Source: Cheiracanthium punctorium (lineage: Eukaryota > Arthropoda > Arachnida > Araneae > Cheiracanthiidae). Taken from it: a stretch of DNA of 64,000 nucleotides. The DNA is taken from positions 186,001 to 250,000 of the forward strand of contig JAWZYV010012234.1 of assembly GCA_038373885.1 (NCBI GenBank). The letters are read 5' to 3'. Below, piece by piece: positions 29,176 through 43,500 of this stretch (the stretch's first letter is position 1; every line of letters starts with the position of its first letter). The translations under genes were made by a program, and so were the position numbers. The notes beneath the pieces are model-generated. The model was not told the origin of the DNA. It saw nothing but the letters and a program-made list of their open reading frames with translations, and searched no databases.

Positions 29176-31954
29176 GCAACTGTGTTATTTACATGCAATA
29201 TGTCTTCCAAAAAAAAATGTGAGAAAAGAAGCAAAATACTAGCTCCTGTTTCACAGAAAGAAAGTAATACGTAGCTGTTAAAACAAGAACAAGTTGTGAA
29301 CAAGTCTTCCATGGAATATCCCAGTCTTGCAGAGGAAAATGGCCAAGATGTCTTCCAAAATCCATTTCATAATCATACTTTCTGTGCTTCCATTCCAGTA
29401 GTCCTCATGGAAACGTGTTACTAAGTGTTTGCTCTCTTCACTAAGACGTAATCTATTAGCATTTACAGATTTTGTGATATGAATTATTTTGCTTTTTGTG
29501 TGTGATTCGATAAATATTGTAAGGTGTTTAAAAAAGTGTTTGTCAAGGCTGTGGACATTTAAGTAATCATTACAAGCACTGTAAGAAAAGTTATCATTCA
29601 AAAAGATTTATTTTTGTATAATGAATCTACTAAGATAAGAAATTGCATATTAAGTGTTTCGTATTGTTGTCTAAGTTTTCAGTATTATTCATAAGATTTG
29701 CATGGTTGTACACGAAAGAAAGTGTCAATCAAAAAGAATGACATAGTGAGGGCTTTCTTTCAATTAAACTTTTTATCTATAAATATTAGAGTTGCAAATA
29801 TTGTGCAGTTAGTGATTGCGTTATGCCTATTTCATATTTGTTTAAGTTTTTAGCAATTGAGTGTCCTCCAGAAATGTATGTTACTTTCTAAAATCAAAAA
29901 ATTTTTAATGACTATATAAAATATTTTTAGAATGTAAGTTACAGTTTAAGCTTAACTTGTGTGAGTCTACACCAAATTTATTATTCTTTGTTAATGTGAA
30001 GATATGCAATTTACATGTTCCAATTCTACTGACAACATAGAAAAGGAGACATTCAGGTCCTTTGTATATATATTCTAAAGAATGCATCTATACACAATCT
30101 TTATGTAGAGAATATCTCATTAATGTCATAACTTAAGAAACTTACATTTCTTAAATGTATAAATCGTGTTTAAAAGCGTACAAAGTTTGAAGTACTTTGG
30201 CGTAAGGAAAAAGAATAGGTGCTATCCCACGCTAACAAATACCTCGATTAAAAAAAAAAGCAAATAATAATAATGTCGAGATATCTACCACAGCTTCATG
30301 AGATCGAGTTTTAAGTTTTTAATTCATGCACCCGTAATCTATGGCGTATGTGGAGGGAAATAATAATTATTATTTAAAAAAAAACCTAGCCCTCGTGTTA
30401 ACTCTAGCACCAGTGTTTAAACGTGTACATGGCAATACTCGTAAATGTTTAGTGATTTATTTTTCTCAAGGAGAAAATGTGTGATGAATGTTTCATATTT
30501 TCTTTTTGGAAACGGGTCGTTCGAATTTTATCTGTCCCGTTCTTTCGAATTGGTGTGTCGTGTGAAGTATAAATAACAATAAAACGTAGTTTCCAGTAGA
30601 AAATTTATAGAAAATGCACAAATTATGTGAATAGAAACGGACAAATTATGTGATTCAAATCTATTTGTGGTGATTATTGTTATTTTTTTTACTCAGTGTT
30701 TCCTGTTAATGTCAGAAACAGATTTCAATATTTCAGTACAACGTCAGAACTACTTCTTATATTTTTTCGTTAATTTATTTCCATGGAACAACACACAATG
30801 ATATTATTTTGCGCGATTTTGATTTAATTTTAATAGTGAAAAGTCGCTTTCAAAGCCTTCTCGATTTATTTAGAAGGTAAACTAAGTTAACAATTTATTT
30901 TAAAATTCAAAATGTAATTGTCAAGAACTCACCCATTGACCTGATTATTTTAATGAAATGCAAAGAGATTTATTTGCTGGCGTACATGTATGTCGGAATA
31001 TTTTAATATTCCGAGGAAATATCGTAATTCAATATAGTTTGCATTACAGTGCACTGATGATTTCCAACTCAAATTAAAATTCACAATATTGTTTAATTAC
31101 TTTTATTTAATTACACTATTGGTACAGTCACTGATATTTTCCGTTTAAAGAATTTTTTAACCTTAGTTTGTGAATAAAGTTTAAAGCGAATTTGATCACG
31201 GCTAAGTAGTAAAATAGCCAACTTATCATTAAAGACAGACAGCTAAAGAAAACTATAAAATACAAACCATCAATCTATCTTTATTTTAATCAGCATATTC
31301 TCTTTTAATACATTTTTTTCCAACATATCTCGTTTCTCTATTTTATATTTATAAAATAATTGATTAGTTAAACTTTAAAATTCAAAGTTCTTCCGCGTAA
31401 ACCTGAAAATATTGATTTAAACTCTGATACTGGCGTCTAACAGAGCATGATGGGAAATTTGTTCATAACTGTTAACTGCAAGTAAACTTTTTGCAGTACT
31501 ATTTTTTTGCCAGAAAACGCTAGATATATTTACTTGTTAGTTATTTCAAATTAATGCATATAAAAATATCAAGATGCACTGTGTATATTTGTTGCTTGTT
31601 ATTGGCGTGCCTGTTTTTTAATACTTTTGCTATTTAAACATAATACATAAATTTTCATTATGGAATTACGTGAATGTTTTCGCTTGAGCGTTTCTCAAAT
31701 GAGCTGGCGAGAAGCAAAGTCAAATAAACACTGTTCCGAAATTTTACAGATTTTGCATTATTTATGCACGCTAACAGGTTGTACAAAGTAAGTGATGAAG
31801 CATTCCTGATGACATTTTTTTCTATTACCTTTTGACAACTTTCTAAGTTATTCCTGATTTACAACACCTTGCCAGTCAACAGAGGCCACAGTTTCATATA
31901 TAGTCATATATTACTTTTGACTAAAAACTTTACTTACATTATTTGCTTTTCACC

Positions 31955-32065
31955 GGCTCATATACATGTGCTATCTGTTTTTTTTTCACTTTATCAATGG
32001 ATTATCTTGGGATTCCACATTACGTAAGTTAGCTATTCTATATTATATATATATATCCATACAAA
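31955..32065 (+). repeat. Dispersed repeat, partial copy (family of 46185-46420)
   Basis: The sequence ACATGTGCTATCTGTTTTTT, then TTTCACTTTATCAATGGATTATCTTGGG and a TTACGTAAGT block ending in (AT)n, matches the 3' half of the repeats at 46185-46420 (+) and 54668-54893 (-). Confidence 0.65.
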
Positions 32066-34558
32066 TGTTATGAAATGTCAAGCTGAAATATATTTTATAT
32101 TATATAATAAACAAAACCATTCCCCTTGTGGGCTTCCATTTATACTGAATGTAGCAAATATATGTTCTATATATATTGTAAAAGTGAAAATTATATAAAC
32201 CTTGATGTTAAGCATTAGAAAAAAAATAAGGGCTTCCATATTTACATGTACAAGTTACTTTTTAATGTTTGGTAAAAATAACTTAAAATGTTATCAGCTT
32301 CGTTTTGAAGATTTATTTGCTAGACTAGAAGTTTGAACTCAGTTAAATCAGGATTAACCCATGTTAGCCTGAACTTTTTGTTAGAAAAATAGTTCGAGTT
32401 TAACATGTTTTAATAGAATTATATCAAATACTTAAAATAATTTTGAGATAGATTTATACTTATTTTATAAATACAGGATGTTGCATAAATGCAACGCTAG
32501 GCATTGACATGAAGTTTATTTGACGATAAAAAAATAAGTAATTACAGAAAAAATAAGAGATGTTGCATTAATGAAACACTAAGTTAATTGGGTTTTAATC
32601 CATGCAAGTAAAATATCTCTTGGAAATAATGGTTTCTGGACTGAAAAAAAAAAGTTTTTAAAAAAGTGTATAGTATATTTATATTGACCAGACTGTTATA
32701 TGAGCACAATGAAAGAGACCTGTTAAAGTGTTTAAAAATGATCCATACCCATTCTTTTAAAGGCTGTTATTGGGTTTTAAACTTTTTTTAGTCAGATACA
32801 AGAATTTGTTTTGATTTGTTTATGTGTAGCCATGTGTGTATTCATACAGAATACTTTTTACTGTACACTTAATGCTACATTTAGTTCTCTGGCGAAATAT
32901 ATTTTAAATGACTTACTGATTCAGCCTGTATTAACTGACTTAAGAACCTTACTTCAAGCACATATTTATGTAATAGAAACTGATAATGACGTAATTTTTC
33001 CATCACTTCTAAAAATAAAATACGTGCCAGTGCAATTTATTGTATTGTTACGCAAAAATTACGTCTCAGACGAAATTATTTCACCATTTTTCAGGATTAT
33101 CAGCCTGATAAATAAGGAAAGATAAGCCACTCCCATAAAAAAACATAAATTAGCAAACAGAAATCATTATATTTTATTTTAATTGTGTATTCTTTAAACT
33201 TCAATAGTAATATCGTATTTTCACTCCATTTTGCTAAGTAAATTTATTACACGGAAAAATTATTACTTTTGATGCTATTCAATAAACTGTTACTTGAAAT
33301 TAGTTTTTATCTGAATGCTAAATTTGGGTTTATCGTAAAAATATTTTTTGTTCAATAAGATTTATTACTTTAATTGTTAAATTTTCTGCTGCACCCCCCC
33401 CAAATATTCATTTGCTTTTGAAACAATCCATTTAAGAACGTTGACATTTCACTATTATTCTGTATACAGGACATCAACAATCAAACAGCGTTCATATATT
33501 TTGAAAAAGTATCAGAGATTAAGGTCCACTGATATCTTTAACTGTATTTGTTTCAGCATGCTATTGTGAGCTATATTTGTTTTAGCAATGCTTTTTCTCA
33601 TCAATGTCTGTATTACCTATTGAGATTTCACAGTATTGTTTCAGTCTAAGCCTCAAACCATATTAAAAACGCATAGCGAATTGCGTTTTGAAACTCGATG
33701 CAATTATCAACAAATTTCCCCGAGGACACTTCAGATTAAATGTATTATTTTGTACTTGACCAAATTTCTTTATATTTTCCAGTGATGCGTGTTACTATGT
33801 AATATATTTCTTTTTACGGAAATAATAAAATACTTATGAAACGAGTGTTTAACTTTTTTAGTACACTTTATATAAAATTATATTGGCTGGAGAAAAATTA
33901 TTCTCCATAAAAGTGTTGAGAAATTTTGTTTTTGGATCATAAGGTAAGTTTTCTTCATTTTGACATTAATAGTCAAAAAAGCATTGTTCATTTACGGTCA
34001 CGTGATGGACTTAACAACAATTTTTATTTTATTTTTTTATTTCTAACAATTTATTTATTTAAAATTTTCAGTAAAACCATTAGAGGAGTAGAAAAAATTA
34101 TATTTCATGCCAGCTTGGATATAAAAGTTCGGAGCAAAATAATCATACGAATTATTTCGTGTTCTAACTAGCTGGAAATAAATCAGTCGTGGTGAATTTT
34201 TCAACGTGTTAGGAAGGAATGTGAGCTTATTGTCTTGCAACGCGTTCTCCCTAGCAACAAAGAAAATATACATACAGGTAGTTTTCCAGGTAAAACTAGG
34301 TTAAAGACATCGGGATCTATTCCCAGGAAAACGTTTTCAAATCACAAATTAGATTTCCGTTATCTATACTTTACACGTTTAAAAGTAAATTCTGAAATTC
34401 AATCAAGCGGATAATTAGCTTATCGAAGACGGATAAGCTAAGTCACGAAAGAAATGATCTCAAAAATTTTGAGATTCCGATCAACTGGGAATAAACTCTT
34501 ATATTTCTTATTAAAATAACTTTACACGAATAAATTTGTCTATTTCTTTATTTCCAGT

Positions 34559-37500
34559 TTAATCTCTGCGAGGGAAGGGATACATTCTTTCTTTAGGAGG
34601 AACGTATTGATAGTCTTTTTGGTAAGTGGTCTCCCATTCTTGTTGCCGTCGACAGCTCTTCACCAGTGGAACTACAAGCAAAAGAAAAAAAGGACACCTT
34701 AAACTTTTATCGAATACAAGTAATGAGACCAAATATATAACTATCAAATATCTCTAAATCAATGGTAACGAGCTATGAGGGACAGTTTAAAACTTCATTT
34801 TTCTCACGCATTAATACTTTAAGAAAAAACTTTCCAATTGAATCGTTCGAACACCGAAATCTATCAATTTTCGCAATGGCAAAATTTACTGGCTTTCGGT
34901 CTTTTAAGATCTTTTGGCGTTGGATTTTTGGGCGACTTCTTTAAAAGCTCCCCAGGCTTCTTTCAATAATTTCCATGTTATTTTCAAGCACTTTGTCTTC
35001 AAAACTTTTCCAATCTTCTGAACCTATGAAAAAAACTTCCTTTATATATGCTTTCGAAAGTCCTGGAAACTTGCGACCAATGTATAAGCATGCATTCATT
35101 TGGCACGTCCTTAGCAAATTGTTTCATCAAACCAAGCTTGATGTAAAGTGATGGCAAGAGGACTTTACTGGGGTCAACCAAATTTTCCTTCACTACATTT
35201 TTGTTTTTAAGTTTCAATCACGGAGATATATTATAGGAGTGGACACTCTCCATAGCTGCTGTGTTGGATTTTTGGTACCCAAACTAAGTTTCAATTATGT
35301 AAACATTGGTAATCTAGTAACGTGCAGCGATCCTAGTGGTAAAAGAATAAAGCATTTCCCGATGTGACTGATAACTAGTTTACATGTTTTTAATTTTCCA
35401 ACCTAGCATGTAAACAAGATTATAAACCCAGGCACAAAATTTTAATTATTTTTTTTTCACTTGTGCTTACGTGGTTGTCTTGGTAACAAATGAATAAAAA
35501 AAGGGGGGGAAAGGTTCTATCTTAAGATTATTAAAATACGGAGTTTATGTTTGTTAACGAGTGCGTACATCGTAGCTGACGGAAGAGAAGTTTTGGTCTG
35601 CCCCTGTACGTACTTACATTAGAAAATGGTTTTGAATTCATTACTGCATTCTTCATGTAACATGAATTTAATGTATTAATATGAGTTTTTTAACGGCAGT
35701 TTAAAGCAGCGTTAAAATTTGTCACAGCATGAAATAAATGTAAATACTGCATGCTTGAGTGTGATCGTCATAATAAATAAACACTTTTTATAAATATTGC
35801 ATTCACACATACTACATTCTCCTAAATTTACTAATATTTTTTAAAATACAGCTTATGTGCCAAATAATAACACTACATTACATACTTAATATTACTTCGC
35901 TTCGAAACTATTGCCTATATTATTTAAAAAATAGTATTCTAAGACAATTATGTAATTAAAACACATCTGAATCCAGAAATTATTATATCCGATGTTCATA
36001 AGTCTATATATTTAATTTTTTAAGTTCTGTTAATTCGACGATCTCCATTTACTTCGCTGCCTTGATGGAAATATAAACATCCTGAGATGCGCTGAAGCAG
36101 AAGATGCTGAGTTACCGAGTGTGTGTTGCGCCATCTGTATGCGACAACGCCGTTATTCCACTTTCTAAGAGAAGTGTCCCCTCCTATAAAACTTCGTAGT
36201 TTCAATGCTTTTCTCCAGACGTACAATCCTTTATATCCGGTGATTACCTTCATCCTGATTATCCCCCTTACACAACAAGCAAAAGATAAAAGTTGTAACA
36301 CTATAAACTCTCCTCTTAGTAATTACAACCCAATGGATTGGTGGATACGAAAATGTCACGCGGTGGAATTTTTTTACAATTTTTTCCTGGAATCAGCATC
36401 TGAAAATCTATTAGTTGGGTCATTCCACGTCAGATCAAACAGTGCAGTTCACCACACCAACTCGGATTTTTCTCAAATTTTATATAGATGATTTATAGGC
36501 TAAGACATAAACAAATCTCAATTTTGAAGGTTCTACGATAATTAATTATCGAGAAATTAATTATGCAAATTTTTAAGTTTTCTGCAAGATGCGCCAACTT
36601 TTTTCTCAATTCCTTAAATAACTCCTTACCTGTAAAAGTTACTGAAGTGAAAATTTGTTTCTAGGAGTAACTTTTTACGCTGATTCCAAAAATGTTATCG
36701 AAATTTGCGTATCTTCTATAGTTTATGCATGAGCAGTACATTTGCTAAAAAACATCATGAATTTTTTTCGGCATGTCTAATCACAGACACATGTTTTAAA
36801 TTTTTATATGTTGTTAAGTTGGAATAATCCTACATCCCAAAATAATTTCATCTTGGCTTTCTGCTCAGGAGCAGAGAAAAAAAAATTGTATGTATGTACC
36901 TACATATGAGGATTTTCATATGCAATATTTATACTGAAGATGAGAAAATTCAGAAGCGTTAGTCAATTTTCCTATGTCTTTTAAATTGATATCTGAAGTT
37001 TAACTACTACTCCAGGCATTTGCAAAAACTAGAAAATACATAAAAGGGCTTGTATCGGAAAACGTAAAACAAACAAACAGCAAAAAATGCATGTCACACA
37101 CAGTGTTAAATTAAAAAAAATTCTAAATTTAAAATTTTGAATTACTTTTAATTTAACCCTGTTGTTTTTGGCAATCATCCATCAGCCAATAAATCTTTGG
37201 AATTCTGCATGATATTGAACTCAAAAGAAATAACAATGTTTAATAAAACATGGATAAAGGCTCAAAATGTTCTTTTCACACATTCTGCGGGATCTCAAAG
37301 AAGAAAAGAGATATCGATAAAATTCTTGCTGTAAAATACACAACACTCAAGAATGCCTAAAAATCGATTTCAGAACATTTCGAATATAATCCTCCTAGGA
37401 GGGTAGACGTAAAAGTTTGCCGTGAATAACTGGTTACATGACATTTATTCTGCAATATATCACAAAATGTGCAATTTGACAATGTGCCTGACATTGCTAT

Positions 37501-40500
37501 GCTAGTTGTTGTAACAATAAAAATTTAATACAGTATACAGTAAAACCTATTTCAAGTTGCTGTATCCACAAAACTAGCCAAAGCACAATTTTGTTCGCAT
37601 TCTGTTAAAGGTAAATAAGTACTGTAACTTACAGGAATTCAATTCTTTCAATAAACTTTGTTCCTTCTATTGACTTGAATGTCATACAGAATTACAAAGA
37701 TTTATTGGCTGATGGATGATTGCCGAAAACAACAGGGTTAAATTAAAAGTAATTCAAAATTTTAACTTAGAATTTTTTTTAATTTAACACTGTGTGTGAC
37801 ATGCATTTTTTGTTGTTTGTTTGTTTTACGTTTTCGGATACAAGCACTTTTATGTATTTTCTAGTTTTTGCAAATGCCTGGAGTAGTAGTTAAACTTCAG
37901 ATATCAATTTAAAAGACATAGGAAAATTGACTAACGCTTCTGAATTTTCTCATCTTCAGTATAAATATTGCATATGAAAATCCTCATATATCGGTACATA
38001 CATACATTTTTTTTTCTCTGCTCCTGAGCAGAAAGCCAAGATGAAATTATTTTGGGATGTAGGATTATTCCAACTTAACAACATATAAAAATTTAAAACA
38101 TGTGTCTGTGATTAGACATGCCGAAAAAAATTCATGATGTTTTTTAGCAAATGTACTGCTCATGCATAAACTATAGAAGATACGCAAATTTCGATAACAT
38201 TTTTGGAATCAGCGTAAAAAGTTACTCCTAGAAACAAATTTTCACTACAGTAACTTTTACAGGTAAGGAGTTATTTAAGGAATTGAGAAAAAAGTTGGCG
38301 CATCTTGCAGAAAACTTAAAATTTTGCATAATTAATTTCTCAGTAATTAATTATCGTAGAACCTTCAAAATTGAGATTTGTTGATGTCTTAGCCTATATA
38401 TCATCTATATAAAATTTGAGGAAAATCTAAGTTGGTGTGGTGAACTTTCTCCAGTTTTGTGTTTGATTTGACGTGGAATGACCCAGTATGAAATATTGAT
38501 TTCAAAACTATATTGATAAATGATTCGATAGTATTCTACAGATTGATACACAACCAATATATTAAAAAAATAATAATGATAAGATGCTGCCACACGTCGA
38601 TTTCATTAAAAAAAAAAAATGTTGACGAATGTTCATATACGAAAAGACTACTAAAGAGGATTAGAAAGAGAGCAATAATAACTAAATGGAATTAATCGCT
38701 TAGAACACTAGCACAACAAAGTCAATTAATGAATAAGATTACACGCAATTATTTTTACCATCAAAGCACATTTTATTACCTCATTCATGCCTTCAAACTT
38801 TAACATTTTTGCTGCTAGCAAATGCATATGAGAAACTCTATTTTATTAGCTTTAATCAGCAAAAAATATATAAATATTGATTCTACAAAATGCTTTGTGA
38901 CAAAGATACACATTCAAGTTTTTCACTTTTTATGCATATGTTTTAAGTATGCATTATCAATTGTTCATACAACTTATGCCAGGAAATCTTACTACGAACA
39001 TCAACAAAAATTGAATGCGATGCTAATCGGCACAGACGCAAAAGAGCTCGGTACTGCCTAATGTTCAAAGGAATTGTTTTGATCTGCACAAATATTTTAA
39101 AATAATATTTTGAAAATTTTCTCAAGTCACTCTATTAGATATATTGAGAATTCCCTCAAGATAATGTTTAATCACTTTCACTGAGAAATATCTACTTATA
39201 TAAAACACTAGCGTATGTGGTACCAAAATCGACGATATTTCTACGCTACGAATAGCAACAACTAGATGTAAACATTAGCGTAATAACAATAGCACATGCG
39301 CAAAACTCAAAGACCTCAGTGAGCAAAAGTTCAGTGACGTCAAATGAAGTTATAATATCCCAACATACTGCGTGGCATACGTAACCAATAGTCGTTACCA
39401 GACGTATGTCACGCAGTAGCTAGAATACAAAACAACAATGCACATGCGAAAATGCAAGATCCGCACGTTTATAGCACATAAAAAGAAAAAAGTCGCCATA
39501 CAGTGAGCTAAAGCACTCTTTAGTCATTTCCTGTTTTGTACCATTGTTATTATTGTAACGAAGGATGCATATTAAATAAAGCAACCCTACTATAGGTACT
39601 CAGGTTGCGAACTTTGGCACATTAACCCCACAGCAGCTGCAATTAAGAAGCACATTTCCGTATAAATTTGTAAAACACGTTATGACCCAACACAGTATTT
39701 TTCTTGGAGAAGAGAATACTATTATTCGTTCCTGCAAGAGTACCTTTATAATTATTTTATGAACAAAAATGTCACCAATTAGGTCTTTTCATGCATTCTG
39801 AAATGTTAATAGTTGGCATTGCCACCACCGGCTTTAATCATGACACCCCAAAATTTGTAGCAAACCTAACCTAAATAAATTTCATAAAAATACTATTAAA
39901 TAAAACAAGAAACATGATGTTTCGTTGTCCACGTGACTTTTTCGTTGGAATGAGTCGAATAAGTTGGCTAACACTGCACTGAGTATAAGGAACAGTAAGG
40001 TATGGAGCTGCGAAGCTGGCCGCCTTGGCGGATAGTTGTTGAATAAAGTGAATTTTAATATAAGTTAGTACACATAGCAATAATAAATGAAATATAATTA
40101 ATGTGCAATTCAAAGTATGAAAGCTCAAGCAATTTTAAAATACTTTTTTAAAAGGTTGGTTTAAAAACGTTTTGGGGATGGATATTGTAAGTCTTTTCAT
40201 CGATAAATTAATTTCTAAACAATTATAATACACTCATGTCCATAAATTAAGGATAATTCAGAATCACACAGAAATTGATCTCTAAAATAAAAATTTCACC
40301 TGTGGAATGATCACACACATCTTGAAGAAGAATATGCAAATTACAGGAAACCACCAGATGGCGTGGATGGTACGTCACAATGACGAGAGTGTAAGAGAGG
40401 GGTATATAAGGAATGGTGGCAAAGAAGTAAAATTGTTCCCAAGCGCTGTGAAAGCCTTTCAGTGCAAAAACCGCATAGTTATGGCACAAAGGAGGCATTT

Positions 40501-43500
40501 GGATGATGTTTTACGTGGCAGAATTATCGGACGACTGGAATGTGGACGTACCCAGCTGGAAGTATCCGAGGAACTTGGAATCGCCCAGAGTGTCATCTCC
40601 AGGCTTTGGCAACGATTCCAAGATGATGGTAATGTGAGTAGACGTTACAGCACAGGTCGCCCCCGAGTTACAACGCCGAATAAGGACCGCTATTTGTAAG
40701 TTACTGCCAAAAGAAACAGACGGAGTACAGCATCAGACCTGTCTCGTCAGCTCTCTTCAGCTACCGGTACGACAGTTTCAAGGCAGACCGTGTACAGACG
40801 CTTAGGGCACATTGGTCTATATGCTCGTAGGCCTGTCAGATGTGTTCCACTTACCGCAACTCACTGTCGCCTGCGATCAACCTGGAGTAGAGAGCATGCA
40901 TTGTGGACACCGCAACAGTGGTCTTGTGTGATGTTTTCCGACGAGTCCAGGTTTAGTTTGGAGTCTGATTCTCGCCGGACATTCATCTGGAGAGCGCCAG
41001 GTACCCGTTACCACCAAGAGAACACCATTGAAAGACACCGTTACGGTGGTGCAGGATGGCTCGTTTGGGGAGGAATTATTCTTGGTTCCAGAACTGACCT
41101 GCATGTTCAGAGTGTAACGATGACAGGCCACATCTATCGGGATGTCATTCTGGAACAACATGTACGTTTGTTTCGGGGCGCCATGGGTGCTGAATTTGTG
41201 TTTATGGATGACAACGCCCGTCCTCACCGTGCAAACATTGTAGACGAATGCCTTCAATCGGAGGATATCACCCGTATGCATTGGCCAGCATACTCACCGG
41301 ACTTGAATCCAATAGAGCATGTGTGGGATATGCTTGGCCGACGAATTGCAGCCCGTCAACCCCCTCCCACCTGTCTCCCGGAACTTCGGAGTGCATTGCT
41401 TGATGAGTGGTGTAATATTCCCCAAGATCAGATTGATCATTTGATACTCAGCATGCCTAGGCGTTGTCAGGCCTGTATTGCATCGTCCGGGAGACATACT
41501 CCGTATTAACCATCCTACTAACCATGTTATACTGTTTTTTGTAAATAGGTTCTTTTTTTAAATTTGGTCAAGGGAGTAAAACTTGCAATTTTTATTAATT
41601 ATGTCAAACATATAGCATCTTTTTTGTTCTTTACTTTTTGTTTAATAAATAGACTTTACAAATAAGTCAAATTTGTTTTGATTCTTTCTCTTTCTTTGCC
41701 TGAACTTCATTATCCTTAATTTATGGACATGAGTGTATTTGCCTATAGCAAAAACATACTATATGATATAACTTACTGGGTCCGATTGTAGTCAAAATTT
41801 CTTCTGGGCGTTCTCCATGAACAGTGGCTGATTCTTTTGTTCCACAGAGGTCTTCAGATTCCGAACCTTCTTTGAATACGCTTCCTGTAGAATAATGAAT
41901 ATGTCTTGTCACCAAGAGCGGAAATGACACTTGAAGTACTTTAAAGTGCAGTTTTAAGAGGATCTGATGTACCCCATTTTATCGTGGAAATACTAAAACA
42001 CACCGTTAATCAGTCTAACACTCAAACAAGTAATACTGAACCATGAGCTATGCGCAGTTCTATTGTATTTTGCACTTATTTGATCTACAGTGATTATCAC
42101 CCCTTAATTTCCATGACAAAAGAACCCAGCTTTGTATAAGCATTTTCATTAAACATCGCGCAAGCAGTGTGTCAATGCTTTTCAAGTTTCATATTTTATG
42201 TAAGGACTCAAAAATAGTATTCGAGCGCAAATTTCCGAATTCTAAGTCTAATTTTCTAAACATCTACCACTTTTTAAAACAAAAAGTTCTCAAGACAAGA
42301 TTCTCTCTCAGTTAGTTTCGGAGGGAAGCTAATAAAACTCCTCCAGTCAGATCTGGTTAAGAGCACTTCTAGATCGAATTAATGATAAGTTTGATTTAAT
42401 AAAGGATTCAAATTATTTTGCCGTGACGAAAAACTTCTCCCATTGCAAAATAGTAATTGGCAATTACTCGTCAAATATGGAAGATTTGCCAAGATGGATT
42501 CACTTGGCGATAAATCGCCAAAAGTGATCAATGCTGCCTACTTTCAACAACCACTCTTTACTGGCAACCCTTTAAAAATGGTTTAAAAACATAATGTTTT
42601 TTTAATTTTCTGAATGAAAATATCATTAGAACATGACCAAATTAATTAATGAGACCACACATAAAGTATTCCCTTTCGAATAAGAAAAAGTATTATCGAA
42701 ATCGCGGTCCACATGTCAAAAAAATTATCACTAAACATACATACATACATACAAAAAGATTCCGACAAACTGATAACCTCCTATTTTTTGAAATCGGTTA
42801 AGAATTCCGAAAATTCGGAAATCAAGAATAAATAGAATTGAACCACGGAGATATACTATAGGAGTGGGCACTCCATAGCTGTAATGCTAAACTTTTGGTA
42901 CCCCAAATAAGTTTCAATTATGTAGACATTGGAAATCTAGTGACGTGCAGCGATCCTAGCGGCAAAAGAATAAAGCATTTCCCGTGCTGATTGATAACTA
43001 ATTTTACTTGTTTTTAATTTTCCGACCTAGAATGTGAACGAGATTATTAACGCGAGCTCTAAATTTAAAATATTTCTTTCACTTTTGCTTACATGGTTGC
43101 CTTAGTAACAAATGAATAAAAAAAGATTTAAAAAAATGTTCTATCTTAAGATTATTAAAATATTGAGTTTATATTTGTGAACGAGTGTGTATATCGTGGC
43201 TCACAGAAAAGAAGTTTTCGTCTGCCGCGGTATATATTTACATTAGAAAATGGTGCGAGTTCTTAATGTAACATGAATTTAACATTTTAACATCAGTATT
43301 TTAGCGGTTAAAATTTGTCACAGCATGAAATAAATGTAAATACTGCTTGTTTGAGTTTGATCGTCACTATAAATAAACACTTTTTAAATATTGCATTCAC
43401 ACATACAACATTCTTCTAAATTTACTACTATTTCTTAAAATACAGCTTTTGGGCAAAATAATAACACGACATTGCATACATAATATTACTTCGCTTCGAA

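Larger units (their letters stand above)
28536..34558. other. VIAAT 3' UTR and AT-rich intergenic DNA
   Basis: The sequence after the VIAAT stop is AT-rich and largely free of recognisable transposons. An AATAAA at 29170-29175 followed by GT-rich sequence is a candidate 3' end, about 640 bp after the stop. Later AATAAA words near 30580 and 31175 allow longer forms. Apart from the repeat at 31955-32065, nothing else is recognised. Confidence 0.4.

Noticed and set aside
29278..29601. 107-codon minus-strand frame downstream of VIAAT
   Set aside because: No recognisable domain or splice context; it probably lies in the VIAAT 3' UTR.
40877..41497. Antisense frames inside the Tc1 transposase
   Set aside because: Mirror frames of a well-supported DD34E gene.
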